Positions 19,721-33,700 of a DNA stretch of 64,000 nucleotides are shown here, piece by piece (position 1 is the first letter of the stretch; each line of letters begins with the position of its first letter). A program made the position numbers and the translations under genes. This DNA comes from Asterias rubens (Eukaryota > Echinodermata > Asteroidea > Forcipulatida > Asteriidae), in assembly GCF_902459465.1 (NCBI RefSeq), contig NC_047067.1:20769680-20833679 (forward strand), in the 5' to 3' direction. Under the pieces are notes generated by a model. That model was not told the origin of the DNA and did no database searches. It saw only the letters and a program-made list of their open reading frames with translations.

Positions 19721-22700
19721 ATGCCGCCCAAAAAAGCAGACAAGCCGAGTAAAAAGAATGTAGAGAAGAAGAAAGATAAACTAATAGAGGTGAGCTAACG
19801 TATAAACATAACATATTTGGTTGTTAAGAAAAATCTGTGTCAATTTTAGGTCATGAAATATGTTGTTCAAAATGTTTGTCATGTCATGTGTTTTGTCCTT
19901 TTCCAAGTTTCACCACACATTGTCATGTGTAGTAATAGTATTGTGTGTTGGTTATGGCATGGAGGTAGTTATGGTTATAATTATATAAAAAATTACAGCA
20001 TAGAGAAAGGTTAGTGTGTGTGTCTGACACACAGGGGAGTAGGACTACCACCTAACTAAATATGGAACCAACATTACTAAATATGGAACCAACATTACTA
20101 AATATGGAACCAACATTACTAAAATACTAAATATGGAACCATGGAGGAATAAATTATTCCTCCATGATGGAACCAACATTAATAAATATGGAACCAACAT
20201 TTTACTTATTTTTTGAAAGAAATGTTGTATCCCACCTACACCTGAAAGGTTGTTTGAAAATAATTATTTTTATTTATTTTTATATGATTTTTTGATGTTG
20301 AATTGAATTGTGAAGAGTTTCAGTTTTATTTTTAAGACTGTTTAATTGTTATAACATTTGTTTGGACTGTAAAAGTAGGTTCTCCCTTCTTTTCTTGCTC
20401 TACAGTCCTTCCTGGACTCAACAAGGCTTTTTGAAAATTTTGACATTATCTGGTTGGAGAATGCATTCATGCATTGCAGTGTTGGATTAGCCCCCATCAT
20501 AGAGTGCCAATCGGGAAATAGATACGATGGACTCCCTCCGCTTCTTTTTGGCCCTACGCCTGGACCCAAGTACCTTCAGAAGGGTGACATCATTTTTCAG
20601 TTAGAAACCCACTCTTTTATGACAAGATGTTCCCCCCATTTGGTCATTGTCACTTATTTTTACCTCATTTGTGGAGGGCACACTAACTCATTACAATCAC
20701 ACTTGCTGTTCATTATCACTTGCGTTTTGTTGGTTTCCAGGATAAGACATTTGGACTAAAGAACAAAAAGGGAGCAAAGACACAAAACTACATCAAAACT
20801 GTCACAACACAAGTCAAGCAAGGCAACCAAAAGGCTAAGGTAAGTTACAATTCAGTTCTATTCTATATCAGGGTACATGCCATTTAAGAGTTTATCTCAT
20901 TCCAATTAAAAATGACAATCTTACCTTCAATCTTTCTTTCTGATCAGAAGAAGAATCAGACAGTAAATAAGAAGAAGTGACAGGTCAAAGGTCACCTGAT
21001 TTCTTTGTTTTCCTATTAAAGGTATTCCAGAAATCATATAGACTCTGGCAGTATCAATTCACTCCAGCCTGAAGTACCTGTTTTTACCCATCTCTAAACA
21101 TTCTTAAAACTGTTATTTACGTGTTCTCATCTCTTAATAAGGTTTCTTACTCTAATTCTTATCTGTGTTCTTATTGTAGGCCAAGGATGAAGTTGATAAG
21201 AAGACCAAGAAGAAGCAAGAGCAAGATGAGTTGAATCTACTTTTTAAACCCGTTGCTATCCAGCAGAAGGTAGCTAAGGGTGAGTACAGCTCTAGTATTC
21301 CCTTTATCCATTCTAACACACCCCTACTTGCTACCTTTAGTGACCACCTTCAAATTTGTTTGCCAATATCACCATATCACTGCAGACATTTGCCATTACA
21401 GGAAATACCAATAAAGAAAAGCTAATTTTGTGTCATTTATGAGCTTTTTCCTTGATCGCTGTGTGAACAATCCCTCAACATTAAGCCCTTAGCCTAGTGG
21501 GAACCCTCCCATACCCATTACAATTCCTCAGCCTGTAGAGTTATTGCCCAAGTCAAAGGGGTGTCTGGTTGACCTTTGACACTGTGTTGTCAGTATGCAT
21601 CTTTTATTTCCATGTAAAAAAAAATTTGATTGATAGTTTTTTCAAAATTCCGGCTAAATTTGTTAAACACTTTTTTTTTCACAGGTGTTGACCCTAAGAC
21701 GGTGGTATGTGCTTTCTTCAAGCAGGGTACTTGCACCAAGGGGGACAAGTGTAAATTCTCTCATGATCTGGCTGTGGAAAGGAAAGCAGCCAAGAGGAAT
21801 TTATATGAAGACTCCAGGGAAGATGAGCTTGCTAACGGTAAGTATGTGGCCTTCATTGCCCTTGTACCTGGTCGCACAGGACTACCTACAGCCAGTACAG
21901 CATCTGTAGCTTTTAATCTCAAAAACATCTTTAACCCTCATTGATATACATTCACTCCTGGGTGAAGAGAAGCAATTAATGTTTGTTGTTGACGCTTTAT
22001 AATCAATTATTCTCTCATAGACACGATGGATAATTGGGACGAAGAAAAACTTAAGGAGGTTGTTGAGAAGAAACACATGGAAGAGAACACAGGGAAACCT
22101 AAGACAGATAAGGTAAGAGGTGAAAGGTCAAGGGCCTGAAGAAAATTGTTATGAATACACTTGGCTTGGGTTCTTTAAACCTACTGCAGTAAATGATGTT
22201 TTGGGTACTACTTTTGACTTCAATTGATTTTAAAATGTGTGTTAGTGTATTATAAACTTTAAACCTGTTGTATATTGTTTTTGTGATTTTAAATGTGTAA
22301 CCAGTAATGTGTATTCAGTAATGCAAGTCTATTGATTTGGTTGCCAAGACAGTTGGCTACTGAAGGAATTGTATGGAAATAAGTAGACATATCATAGGGT
22401 TCAATAAAACAATTGTTAAATTTTGTTTTGGGTCAATTTGTTCTGGCAAGGTTTGCAAGTTCTTCATCCAGGCCATTGAGGAGTGTAAGTATGGGTGGTT
22501 TTGGGTGTGTCCAAACGGTGGTGATAAGTGTATGTACCGCCACGCCCTGCCTGTCGGCTTTGTCTTGAAGAGCCAGAAGAAGAAACAAGATGAACAACAA
22601 GAAGAGCAGAAGATAACAATAGAGGAACTTATCGAACAAGAGGTATGAGATCTTAGAGTTGTTTCCATTGGGTGTCCTGTGTTCACATGCAATATCGCTC

Positions 22701-24765
22701 TGTTCGATATTGCATAGCTGATATTCCTTCGGAAAAAGTACCAGACTATTTTTTGACTTCTTACCTCACTGTTGGTTTTTATTCGAATGTACAGAAGAAA
22801 ATAAGGTAGCTTCATTTTTTTTTTTTTTTTTTTTTACTAATGTCTTATTTGTCATTCCACTGGAAATATTTCCATCTGAAGAAGAATTTTGGCAACCCTT
22901 CTTTTAAAAGGTGTCCTATCAAATTTATAATACAAAGTTACCATTTCCTTGTTCTTCAAAGCAACAAAACAAAGAATCTTTCACAAGTTGGTCAAGTACT
23001 CCAAGCTGCAGTCCTAAACATGAGTAAGACCTGAAGACAAGGTTCTGAGCCGACCCTAGATTACAAGGGAGTCGGCAACAACACTAATTCTCTCCAATGT
23101 CTTACACTAACATCGTTTCTTTTCTTTCAAACAGCGGTCAAAGTTAGGAGCCCAACAAACTAAAATCACCCTGGAGACTTTTCTGGCTTGGAAACGGAAA
23201 AAGCTCTCTGAGAAGAAAGCCAAACTAGAAAGTCAGATGAACAGGAAGAAGAATGACTTCAAACAAGGGAAGAGCTTGGGGGTAAGTCACCACCAAAGTA
23301 CACATTCGTCTATCTTAACCTTGTTAAAAAACTGTGTCTTTACTGAGATTTCGTGCTGTATGATTCACTTTTTGTACCATTATTATTCTCTACAATTTCA
23401 TGTGTTGTTGTAGTGTTCTCTATTTTGAGAAAGCCTCTGCTAGGGTCGAAACGTCAGGCCACTAACTATCTTGACTTTGTTCAAAACTGTATTTACTGTG
23501 ATTTTCTTAGCAAATGTCTTGCTGTAGGACTCATATTAATCACTTTTTACCATTATTGTTACACTCATTGTCAAAATAACAAATATTTAGTAAACTTGTT
23601 TTATTTCAAAGTGTTCTCTATTTTTTGTGACGGACGTTTGGTTGGTTGTATCATTTCAAGAATTTTGTTGTAATTGATAGCAATCAACTTGAATTGTCAC
23701 AGAATGATTTGATCCTTAATTTGTTTGGAGGCCAAGCATAGAGTATAAATAATCTTTCATTCGTTTCATTTTTTTTGTTTTTCAGATAACAGGGCGTGAG
23801 TTGTTTGCCTTCAATCCAGAGATGGCTGGTGATGATGATGATGAAGCTACAGATGATACGAGATACAGAAAAGACAGCGACAATGAAGAGGTCAAAGCAA
23901 TAACAACCTCTTCTTATTAACCCCAACAAAAATTACAATAACACTGATAAATAAATAAATTTATAAAATAAAAATTAATGAAGAAAAAAGTAAATAAGAT
24001 AAAATAATATATGAAAATGAAAAGCAAATATTTAGATGTTCTAAATTATCTGTCCATTTTTTGTACAGGATGAAGTCAAAGTGAAAGACATCAGGCTGGA
24101 AAACTTCATGGCGGAGGAAGTTGATGGTTCAGGAACAATATCAACGGACAGTCAGAGGAAAGGAGAAACGAGTACAGTCAATGGAGCATCGTTACCTGGT
24201 GCTAGAGCTCAAGATGACAAACAAGAAGGTAACACAGCGTTGTTTGTACCTCGTCCTATGAAATGCAACAAAATCCCTATTTATACGGTCACTTTAATTC
24301 ATCTGCCAATTATTGTATGAATACTTTGTATGTTCTATTGACTTCGATTTTATTGTGTAACTTTCTATAGTTACATGATGGATAACTTTGTATATTCTAT
24401 TAACTCTATTATATTAGTAAATCATGCTTGAAATACGCGGGGAAATTTTGTATCAATGCAAGGTACCATAATCATTAGTTCAGAATATGTTGTTATCCCT
24501 TTTCATAAACCAAGATAATTTTCTAAAATCTCTCTTATTTGTTGTTCATCTAGATGAAGAGAGTAAACTAGACCAGGCAGCAGCTCTACCTCCATCTGAA
24601 GACCTCTCTTCTCAAGGAGCTACTGCTGATCCCACTTCTGCCACCGTCAATGGAATCCCAGTTGATGAGGATCTCTTTATGGAGGATGTAGAGGTGGATG
24701 AAGACCTCTTTGATCAGGACCTGGATCTGGAAGATGAATTAGACGACCTCGAACTGAATGGTTGA
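19721..24765 (+). CDS. ZC3H15: Zinc finger CCCH protein 15 (DFRP1)
   Basis: ZC3H15/DFRP1 binds and stabilises the ribosome-associated GTPase DRG1 in the cytoplasm. Coding exons: 19721-19789, 20741-20839, 21180-21279, 21685-21837, 22021-22112, 22451-22642, 23135-23281, 23786-23890, 24069-24228, 24554-24765. The spliced product is 442 residues (human 426). The N-terminus is lysine-rich ([12 protein letters not shown]). The first CCCH finger is C98, C106, C112, H116; the second is C173, C191, C198, H202 within [24 protein letters not shown]-type region follows ([22 protein letters not shown]), then an acidic tail rich in DEDLF and ending DDLELNG. All phases are consistent. The acceptor before 22451 is weak (GGCAAG) and the donor at 23891 is a poor GTCAAA, so those two boundaries are less sure. 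Confidence 0.95.
20040..20205 (+). repeat. 21-bp tandem repeat with embedded palindrome
   Basis: The unit ACTAAATATGGAACCAACATT is repeated about six times with length variation. A 21-base palindrome, GGAGGAATAA then A then TTATTCCTCC, interrupts it near 20142-20163. It lies in ZC3H15 intron 1. Confidence 0.8.
20948..20980 (+). other. Possible alternative terminal exon of ZC3H15
   Basis: A good acceptor (TTTCTTTCTGATCAG) precedes an in-phase run encoding [10 protein letters not shown] and a stop at 20978-20980. Joined to exon 2 it would give a 66-residue lysine-rich protein without zinc fingers. It may be chance, since exon 2 also ends in basic residues. No transcript evidence is available here. 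Confidence 0.3.
23320..23640 (+). repeat. Imperfect direct repeat in ZC3H15 intron 7
   Basis: Two diverged copies (about 23325-23435 and 23480-23625) share AAAACTGT, a TTTACTG stretch, TGCTGTA with ATTCACTTTTT or ATCACTTTTTACC, and AGTGTTCTCTATTTT. Between them lies GGGTCGAAACGTCAGGCC. Confidence 0.55.
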
Positions 24766-27700
24766 AGACGCTTGTGACACTCCAAGAATAATGCCTGCTC
24801 CTCAGAAGAAAATCAACAATCTTTTCAAAATGTCTATTCAATTTTTTTTCTTGTATGAAGTTTTGTTATTTATCAGAGCCCTAATGTTTATTCAGAACCT
24901 TACATCTAGCCTTTTTGAGGGGGATACACCTCAAATGAAAAGAACTGTAAAGACATTTATATTTCGGGTTAAGTTGAGGAATTTGGGTCACAATATTGAG
25001 CTGAGTTTAAGGACGTATTCTGAAAACAATTTCACAAAATTTAACTTTTCATCTAACGTTTTCTTTCTTACGGATTGGAGTGTCACAGCTGGAGCTTTCT
25101 ATCTTACCATTTTCTTCCCTTGTGAATGACAGGGGAAAAGTTTGCAAGTTATTATAAAAGTTATTACAATAGACAATTATTTAGCATTGAAACCTAATGA
25201 ATGTATTTAATGGATGCGATAATCGAAAGAGTGACACAGATCAGGGTTCAAAGGTCAGAAAGTCATTCTTTAGACCACTGGGCTTGCAGCTTGGAACCTT
25301 TGCCAAACATATTTTTAAAAGAGTATCAAAAACTGTTTCTAAAACCTCTGTGTAACCCAGGGGTTACCAAGTTCAAATGCCATTATTTCAACTTCTAAAA
25401 TTTGGACTCTTGTTTTTAGACTTTTTTTGTCAGCATTGATTCTCACCCTTAAAAATCACAGGAGCTAGTTGGCACAGACGAGGGTACTTTTTGTTCCAGT
25501 TCTTATGTAACATTATTTAAAAATTAACTTTGCCTTATTTGAATTTTTCTTCCCCCCCCCCCCCCCACCCCAACCCTCACTTCCATATCAGTATGTTATT
25601 TGAAAGCTATGAGATTATGACAGATAATATTCAAAATCATGTATTAAATGGGATATTTAAATCCTTGTAGTTTCCCATTTAACATGTACATACTTGACAA
25701 AAATAAATTTCAGTTCTATGAAGATGTGTACTGTATGTAGTCTTTATTGGTCAATGCTGCTGTAGACTTCTAACCAATAGTTTTTATTGCCATAAAATAA
25801 GCTATCACCGATTCACACTCTGGGTAGTGCCCCGTCTTAACTAGTACCAAGACGGCACTGATTTACCCTCTCTAGGTGGTGCCAGACTATCTTACAGCCA
25901 CAATTATCACTTGTCGTAAATGAAAGTCTAAACTCAATCTGCTGTTGTTAAAATATGAAAAATAATTTATTCCGTTGCTGTGTTGAAACTTATAATGCCA
26001 GAAACAATACCACTTACTCTTTTAATATCTCTTACATAAAGTCGTTGATATTTGTAAGATTTTAAGCTTTGTTTAAATTCGATGAAGGCAAGTCATCTAT
26101 CTCTAATATGTATTGAAAAAAGGTAATACCTCGTTGACTTGGAAGCAAATTAAGTACACTATCAGTAAAAAGGTTGGCAAAAATTAAATGTGTTGCCTAC
26201 ATTAAGTAGTTTCATATCAAGAAAAACACATTGAGAGTTTAAGATTTATTTACAAGTTAAATGAGATAAGTTATAAATTATTTTCAGAAACCCACTACAC
26301 CCATGTTGTGTAGATTCTATACATACACTGTTGGTAGTAAACCAGCCGACGATTTCACAAAACTCTTCCTAACTTGAGACTAATCTTAGGACTTAGGACG
26401 AGTCCCAACCCTGCACTGTAGCATGCAGACCTTAGATTAATCCTAAAGTTAGAACGAGTTACTCGTCCTAACTCGAGACCCCTGTCAACTTAAGTTGTGT
26501 TCAAGTTGACAGGGATAACCGGTTACATAGAACATCTTAATGCATAATATTTACTTTGTTAATTCAATACTTCAGTTCGATGCTAGGATTTAAGGCAAGT
26601 CAACATAATCATCACTTGCCCATAAATTCAAAATGCAACAGTGGTGATTCAAATGTTTCTGCCAAGTAAAAATAAGAAGGAAACCAGTCATGAATGGTAC
26701 ATAGTATTATTAGAAATTTAGCTGGTAACCTTATTAAGTTAAGTAAAATTGTGCAAAATTGAGGTTTAAGTAAGCATGCTTCAAATTCATAAATTGTCTC
26801 GTGATCAAAATTACAGCCAATTCAAATGTTTACCCAAGAATAATTTGTGCTAAAAATGTCTTTATGTCTATACACAATTCATGTGTTCAATTCAGATAAC
26901 ACGTAACTAGTTTGTTATTAGCCATAACGCTTCAAACCCTCCGAAATCCTATTTACGTAATTGTCCGACTTTGATCTGATTCACAGTCATAAAATATTTG
27001 GTCGGACCTTTTTTAAAAGGACAGTTAGTGCTACAAGGCAATTTATTAGTACTGGAAAAGAAATAATAAGGATCAGGGAGCCTGTTTATTCCTGTTACCA
27101 TATACTCCAAATAGGAACATTAATTAAGTGTTAACAGCATGCTAATGATAATGGAAAAGTCTTTTTTAAAAAGGTACAAATACAAAACAAGATTGTTTGT
27201 TTCGCTAAGATACGAAATAAGTAGTTTCAGTGCAAATTCAAAGTAAAAAAGTATAAGAGACATGCGACATAAGGTGTTGATATTTAAAAAGGGTAAACAA
27301 AAATTCAAACATACAACTGGCAAACAAACCATTTCACATATTTGTTACGCGTTATTTTTGTAAGAAATTCAGAGGCTAATTTCATAGAGCTGGTTAGCAG
27401 AAAATCTTGCTAAGCGGAAAATATGCAGGTAGATAGTTACAAAATGTATAAGTTACAAACAATTTGGGCTGCTATTATGTTGCTGTATACAATGTGTTTG
27501 TGCAGTTAGCACCTCTATGAAACTAGGCTCTGTCCAGAAAGACATTAAACTTGGGTTGCACATAATCTCTAAGATCTCTCATGTTTTCTCGAGTGAGATG
27601 GTTTTAGGGGATGTTATGAGTCGATACAACATGATAGTTCTTCAAACTAAAACCATACCTATAAATAAGATTAAAATGCTTAGGCGTTTGCACCAGTACC

Positions 27701-27789
27701 ATAATAGTCTGGTTCTACAATAAGTTGGATTCCCGTCTCCTACCCCAATGAAACTGGATTGTATACTCTATGTACAGATGATGGGGAGG
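24766..27789. other. Convergent 3' ends of ZC3H15 and DNAJC10
   Basis: The two genes run tail to tail. A ZC3H15 poly(A) signal AATAAA is at 25702-25707. Minus-strand AATAAA signals (TTTATT on +) suited to DNAJC10 occur near 25966, 26243 and 27040-27084. Around 26370-26480 is a foldback repeat with TTAGGACGAGT and ACTCGTCCTAACTCGAG motifs. A long C run lies at 25553-25568. No coding exon is supported. Confidence 0.55.
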
Positions 27790-30700
27790 TCAAAGTTCGT
27801 CCTTCGCTGCTTTTTTGCTCTGCTGTTGAAAAGAGAAGAAAATATTGAGTTTATATTTTTTGTTTGTATGTGACAAAACAATTAAAGTAATTGATAAAGG
27901 AATAAACTATCTAGCACACAAAAAAGACCAACAGCTTTCAGCTGCCTATTGCACTAAACAAAACGAAATTGATATGCCAAGAAGAAAGTTCAATTATATT
28001 AAGTATTCATTAACAACAAAAAGGAAAATTACTCAAAAGAGCTCACGCTACCTTCTACTTACATTGTTTAATTTTTGGCGAAATCTCTGTTTGAGATAAG
28101 GTATTAAAGTGCTAGGTGTTTTGTCAACTTGTTCTCCGAACCAATTCTGTGAAAATAACGAGAAAGAACAAAGTGAAATCAACTGTAAGAAAAGTAGAGT
28201 CCGAGTGAAAATGGTGCTTTTGCAGAAAACAATATATTTACATGTACTTTAGTCATTTTAATCTACATAATCCATAGTTCTTGTAATCTGAAGACAACAT
28301 GAAATTCTTACACAACGTACTTCTTTTTTGTAACCAGAAGGCTACTTTGTTTTTTTCGTTTTTAATTCCGACTTGACGTGTAAAACTAAATAATATTCCA
28401 CAGCGTACCCATGTAATTTACCTGTGAAATTCCATCTTTGGTGGTTCCTTTGTATATCCGCACCGAAGGGAAGTAATTTATGCTCGCCTGTTGACATATA
28501 TTTTGGTTTTGTGTGCAGTCCACTTTCCCTACATGCACAAAGCTACTCACATCCTAAAAAGGAAAAACAAAGCAAAACAAAATTTTCACATTATATCTTG
28601 AAAACTGAAGCATAAACAAGCGTTTTTGCATGAAACAGTAATGTAAATCAAGTTGTCACTTATTTCCATTGCTTTTATGATCTTTTTTTTTACAAAGATG
28701 TCCTAGTGTTTGGAACAAGCAAACTGAAACATGTCCCCAACCCCATCCAGTATAAGCTTATGTACTTAAATAGACACTCACTAACCCTGAATTGGCCGCC
28801 GTGGTCAAGTGGTTAGACTGCAGGACTTGCAATCACAAGGTTGTTGGTTCGAATCCCATTAAGGAGCTCACCAATGATTTCACAACGAATAGAATAAGTA
28901 TTGTCATTTAGTTTACTGAACTACACCTTCTTAATTTGTGCAACTCTTAATCATAGGCGTAAAACCAATGTTTGTATGAGAGAGGTTAGCAGTTGCCAGC
29001 TTGGCGTTCATATCCCCTTGTGGGAGTTTTCCAAGTTCCCTTGACAGGAAGCTCATACAAACCTACCTTTGCAACCTGTTCATACTCAGGCATGTACTGC
29101 TGGCATGGCATACATTGAGGCATGTAGAAATCAACAACCCATGGCTCCTTGCTCCGTAACACTTTCTCCCTGAAATTGCTCCTTGTAACAACCTCCACGG
29201 AGGAGGGCAAGAAGTTATAAGCCCAGTAGAAGATTGAAGATGCATCTCTCATCCAACCATTGTAATCACTAGCAGGAAAAACAGACAAGAAAAGATACAG
29301 GAAATATACAGGACAGGCTTGGATGGAATTAAGACTTAAGCAAATAATGATCGATTTTCAATAATAGACAAAGTGAACAAATCATTGACCAAAAAGTTTC
29401 AGTCAAACATACGATATACAACAAACAGCTTCAATGACCAACACTTTTTTATTTGTTATTTTTCTACAGTACACAGTACACACACACCAAGGGTTATAAA
29501 TCAATCATCCATAACATGTGGACCCAAAGCAATTGTGATATGACACACATTTGTATGCATGTGTCGTACAAGTCTAGCCATAAGATATAATCCTCAAGGT
29601 TTTGTAAGTTAGAGGCACTTTGCTTTATGCCAGTCTGCAACTTAATATGCGATGAATACATTGCATAGTATCGGTACACAGTTCTGTACAAACAACCTGT
29701 GCAGTTGAACGATTTTAAATGGTCGTTCAACTCACTGGAAGGTAAAATATTGATCCTAGCAATTATACTCAATGTACAAACTTACGATCTGCCAGCGTTG
29801 CCAGTCCTGCCACCAGGGAAGGCTCTGATAGTTGGGTAGCTTCGGACTCCTTGCTGGGTACATAGACCCCCATGGGTAACGCAGTCAATGGTCCCAACAT
29901 TAGCTGTGCCATTTAACTTCTGTAAATTTATCAAAAATCATGTATTACACAGGGGTTTCAAAAGAGTGGATTTCATTGATGAGCTGCAAAGAGCACTAAA
30001 GCTTTGTCAAGCAGCTGCAGGTTACCAACTACAGATTACCAGATGAAAAATCGACTGGTTTTCACAGTGATTGGTAGCAGTGCTGTGATTGAAAGAAAGG
30101 TTGTGAAACCACCGAACTCAAACCAGCAGTACTGGAAAGACAGGCTGTGGTGGGATCGGTACCAATGATTCAAAAAGGGTATAACTTGAAGAGGAGACCA
30201 CAAGCAAATGCCTTTGTCTACTAGAGAGAGAAAGTTATAAGGATAGATATGAGGTATTGCTGACTCTACATATTGTAGAGTCTACTTCTTTATCTAGAAG
30301 ACTTTCCTTAGAGGGTACTTTGACTGGTTAGCAGATGATCATCTTACAGAAGCAAATCAGAGAATGCAAACACAGACGAGTTTCCCAAACTTACCTTGGC
30401 TAGCTTTCTCCACTCAGGAAGCAACGCTTGACACGGACCGCACCACGGAGCATAGAAATCTACCAACCACATGTCCTCTTGTTTGCGGTTAATGACCCGA
30501 TTTTGGAAGCTAGTGGGGTCAAGATCGACCACTGTTGGATGAAGCATGTCCTGAGAAAATATAAACAAGTATACATATTTAATATGTTTAGAGGTGTTTT
30601 TAAGATTTTTGATGAGGTTACAACAGATTATATGAAAACAGCAACATTTTGAAGACTGACATGACAGAAGGATTTCCTATGAGGGCTGCTGTATCCAATA

Positions 30701-33700
30701 ATTAGACGAACATAGTCTGGTGACAGTAATTGCCTACCTCTATGAAGTCTACAATCTCCTCTGCAGTCTTGTATCCCGTGTTCATATGCGGCTTACTGTC
30801 GTTGTACATGATGGTGGTTGGGTAGGACCTGACATTGTTTTGATTACACAGTGGGTTGTGAATGGTACAATCAACTGTGCCAAAGTTGACGTCTGGTAGC
30901 AGAGTGGCCGCTTTGCGTAACTGAGGTAACATCTGACGGCATGGCGGGCAATGCTGTGTGAGAAGAACACAAAATGACTTCCCGATAAAATCATATCTTG
31001 CATGAACATACATTAACATTCCTCATCATGAATTAGTTGGTCATTCCAAATTAGTCGTAACAAAAGACTTACTGGTGAAAAGAAATCCACAAACCACAGC
31101 TTGCCACTGTTGATAACAGGGTTTGGGAAACTGTCCGGGCCAAGCATATGCAAACGAGAATCAATGCTCTGTCTGGCAAAGGCTGCAATGTCTTGGGCAA
31201 ACAGACGGCCTGGAATAAAACAAGTTGGATAACAAAAGTTAATGAAGACTGAATTTAAGACATATGCTCAAGCCACTGCTTAAGCCACTGAGGTCTAAGA
31301 AAAACCTATCATTTGCTGAGAGTTGTGTATGATTTGTATACATTTATACGTTTCCATTTTTTACCTCGACACTGGCACCCTATGCAATGGGTCTATACTG
31401 ACGTTAAGTTAAAAGTAATCACAAAGAGTTAAGACCAATTATAACGTACCATGGTGAAATTCATGAGCACCACCTTTCCTGAACAGTGCCACCTTTGGCA
31501 GTTCTGTACCAATGAATAACTCCCGACAAAGACTCTGATGCTCCGTGCAGTTAAATTTCCCCACCTACAATTGGGACAAAAACAACACAAAGTTAATATA
31601 TTTCATAGTTAAGAATCGTCTTCCTAGAAGTTATTGTTGATTAAAGTGTTCTTTTCCTTTGTTTTACATAATTTCAACTTCGAGAACATAATACAATTTG
31701 AAGGTGGCATTCATCAACAATTTACCACAATCTTTTTGCTGAAGGAATACTTATAGAATAGAAGGAATACAACTTGAATAGGAAAGGGGGCGGGGCCAGT
31801 TTACCGTCAAATGTTTGAGGAGGTAGGGCAGCTTGCGGAGTTCAATCACATGATCCTCTTTCCCACTCATGAAGTAGACTACCATCGCCTCATCGGTCTT
31901 ACCATCCTTCAATGCATCACGGCCGCTCTGAAACCAAAACAGCAAATAACTCTCAAACAGAAATCAATAAACAACTATCAACAAATAGAGACGAAGAGTA
32001 AACAAGCTTGCACTGGGGAAAGAGCAATAGTTACATCTTTTTTTTTCAGTTTGTGATTAAACATTGTAGGTCATTTCATTATCCACTATGGGAATAATTA
32101 GGTGAGGTTTGCGGTAGTACCACGTGTATTAATCTCTTTGGAGTAGTGTTAAATCTGAAAAGAACCAGTGGTTGACAAATCAACATTTTGATCAGTATGC
32201 TCCCATCATCTTCAGGAGATTGTGAATGGTTATTCACAGAATTAGTTCAAACAAGAACCTTGCACTGTACAACACTGTACCTAAAAAAACTAACCTGCAA
32301 TTCTTCATCTGTGAGAGTTAAGATATCTGGAAGAAGTTTCAAGACTTCATCAGCAATTCTCTTTGGTTCATCCAACTCAAACTCCTAAAAACAGGAAGAA
32401 AAAAATACTTGTTTCTTCTATTCTTTAAATCAGGGGGTGGGGTTTCACTGAATACAAAATATTTAAAGCCATCTCTTTTTATTTCCAGTACAGTATTTCT
32501 GTGTGAATATAAACACATGTTTTCAAGTCAGAAATTGACTAGGCTGGGAATGGAAATGCAATAGTTACAGGAAAGTTTGAGTAGAAGTATAAACGAAGCA
32601 TTCATCAATATTACTCACTTTGCTTTTAGATGAAAAGGCTTTCTTTCCAGTTGGATAAAACCTTATGGTGCTCTCTTCAATGTTTAGTTTCTTGCAGAGT
32701 TTAGCTGAAGCAACGCAATCAACTGCTCCTACATTTACCACTTTGTTCTGTAGAAAGACGGAAATCAAAAATTGTTATGATTGGTGAATGCCACTACCCA
32801 GGACTATGCTTCTAAGTTCTGCACTTGATAACTTTTTATAGTCAAGTTTGAAAATATTGCCGTTCTTATTTTAAAGAATAGCTCAAATTGCTATAAATTA
32901 TAACATGATCCAGTTCCTAGATTTTGTAAAAACACCAGTAAAGGGTAAATGCTTGTGTTTTTTTTCATAATGTATTTGAATTTTCATATCACTATCTGGT
33001 TGTATTCTGTTTACTGTCTTACCAATATAGAGGCCAACTTAGTTTGGTCTTCTGTATCAAAGCATCCCGAGTGAGCAACTTCAGTTGATTCACCGTCATG
33101 ACCTAATCAAGCCAAGAATTTGAACAATTCATTGAGTAATGAGCAGTATATACCAGTAAATTTAATAAAGTTGTACAATCTGAGATTTACAGGTAAATAA
33201 ATTTCTTGCACTGTCACTTTAAACACTTATTAAGCAGAAAACAAGACTTATACATAAGAAATACACTACTTGTCACTCAAAATACACAATCAACCAATCC
33301 ATTCAAACAGAAAAAATCCACAAAACTTCACTGTTGCACAGCAGATAGTTACATTGCAAGCAACACATTTTATAACAAGATAAGACAGAGAGATTTAAGA
33401 CCTACCATCTGGTGCTCCACAGTACGACACCACCCAAGGTTGGTCCTCATGCTCCTCAGCAAGCAGCACTTTCTTGAAATTACCTTCAGAAAATGACCCC
33501 GAAAGAAATAAAATTAACATTGTTTCATGAAACTTGTTGAAAAATAACATAAGAGAAAACACAAATTGATTATTGGATTTTCATGACAGAGTGGTTTAGT
33601 CTGGTTCCTTTCTGTGTAATAACAATCATTACTATTGAGTGATATAGCACATAGGGAACCTGACAAACATGGTGGAAGTATGGTAACTGGTCTTCAGCTA

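Noticed and set aside
28797-28870. Functional tRNA-Ala gene
   Set aside because: A and B boxes are good, but the 5' acceptor strand has no complementary 3' partner, so it is a SINE head.
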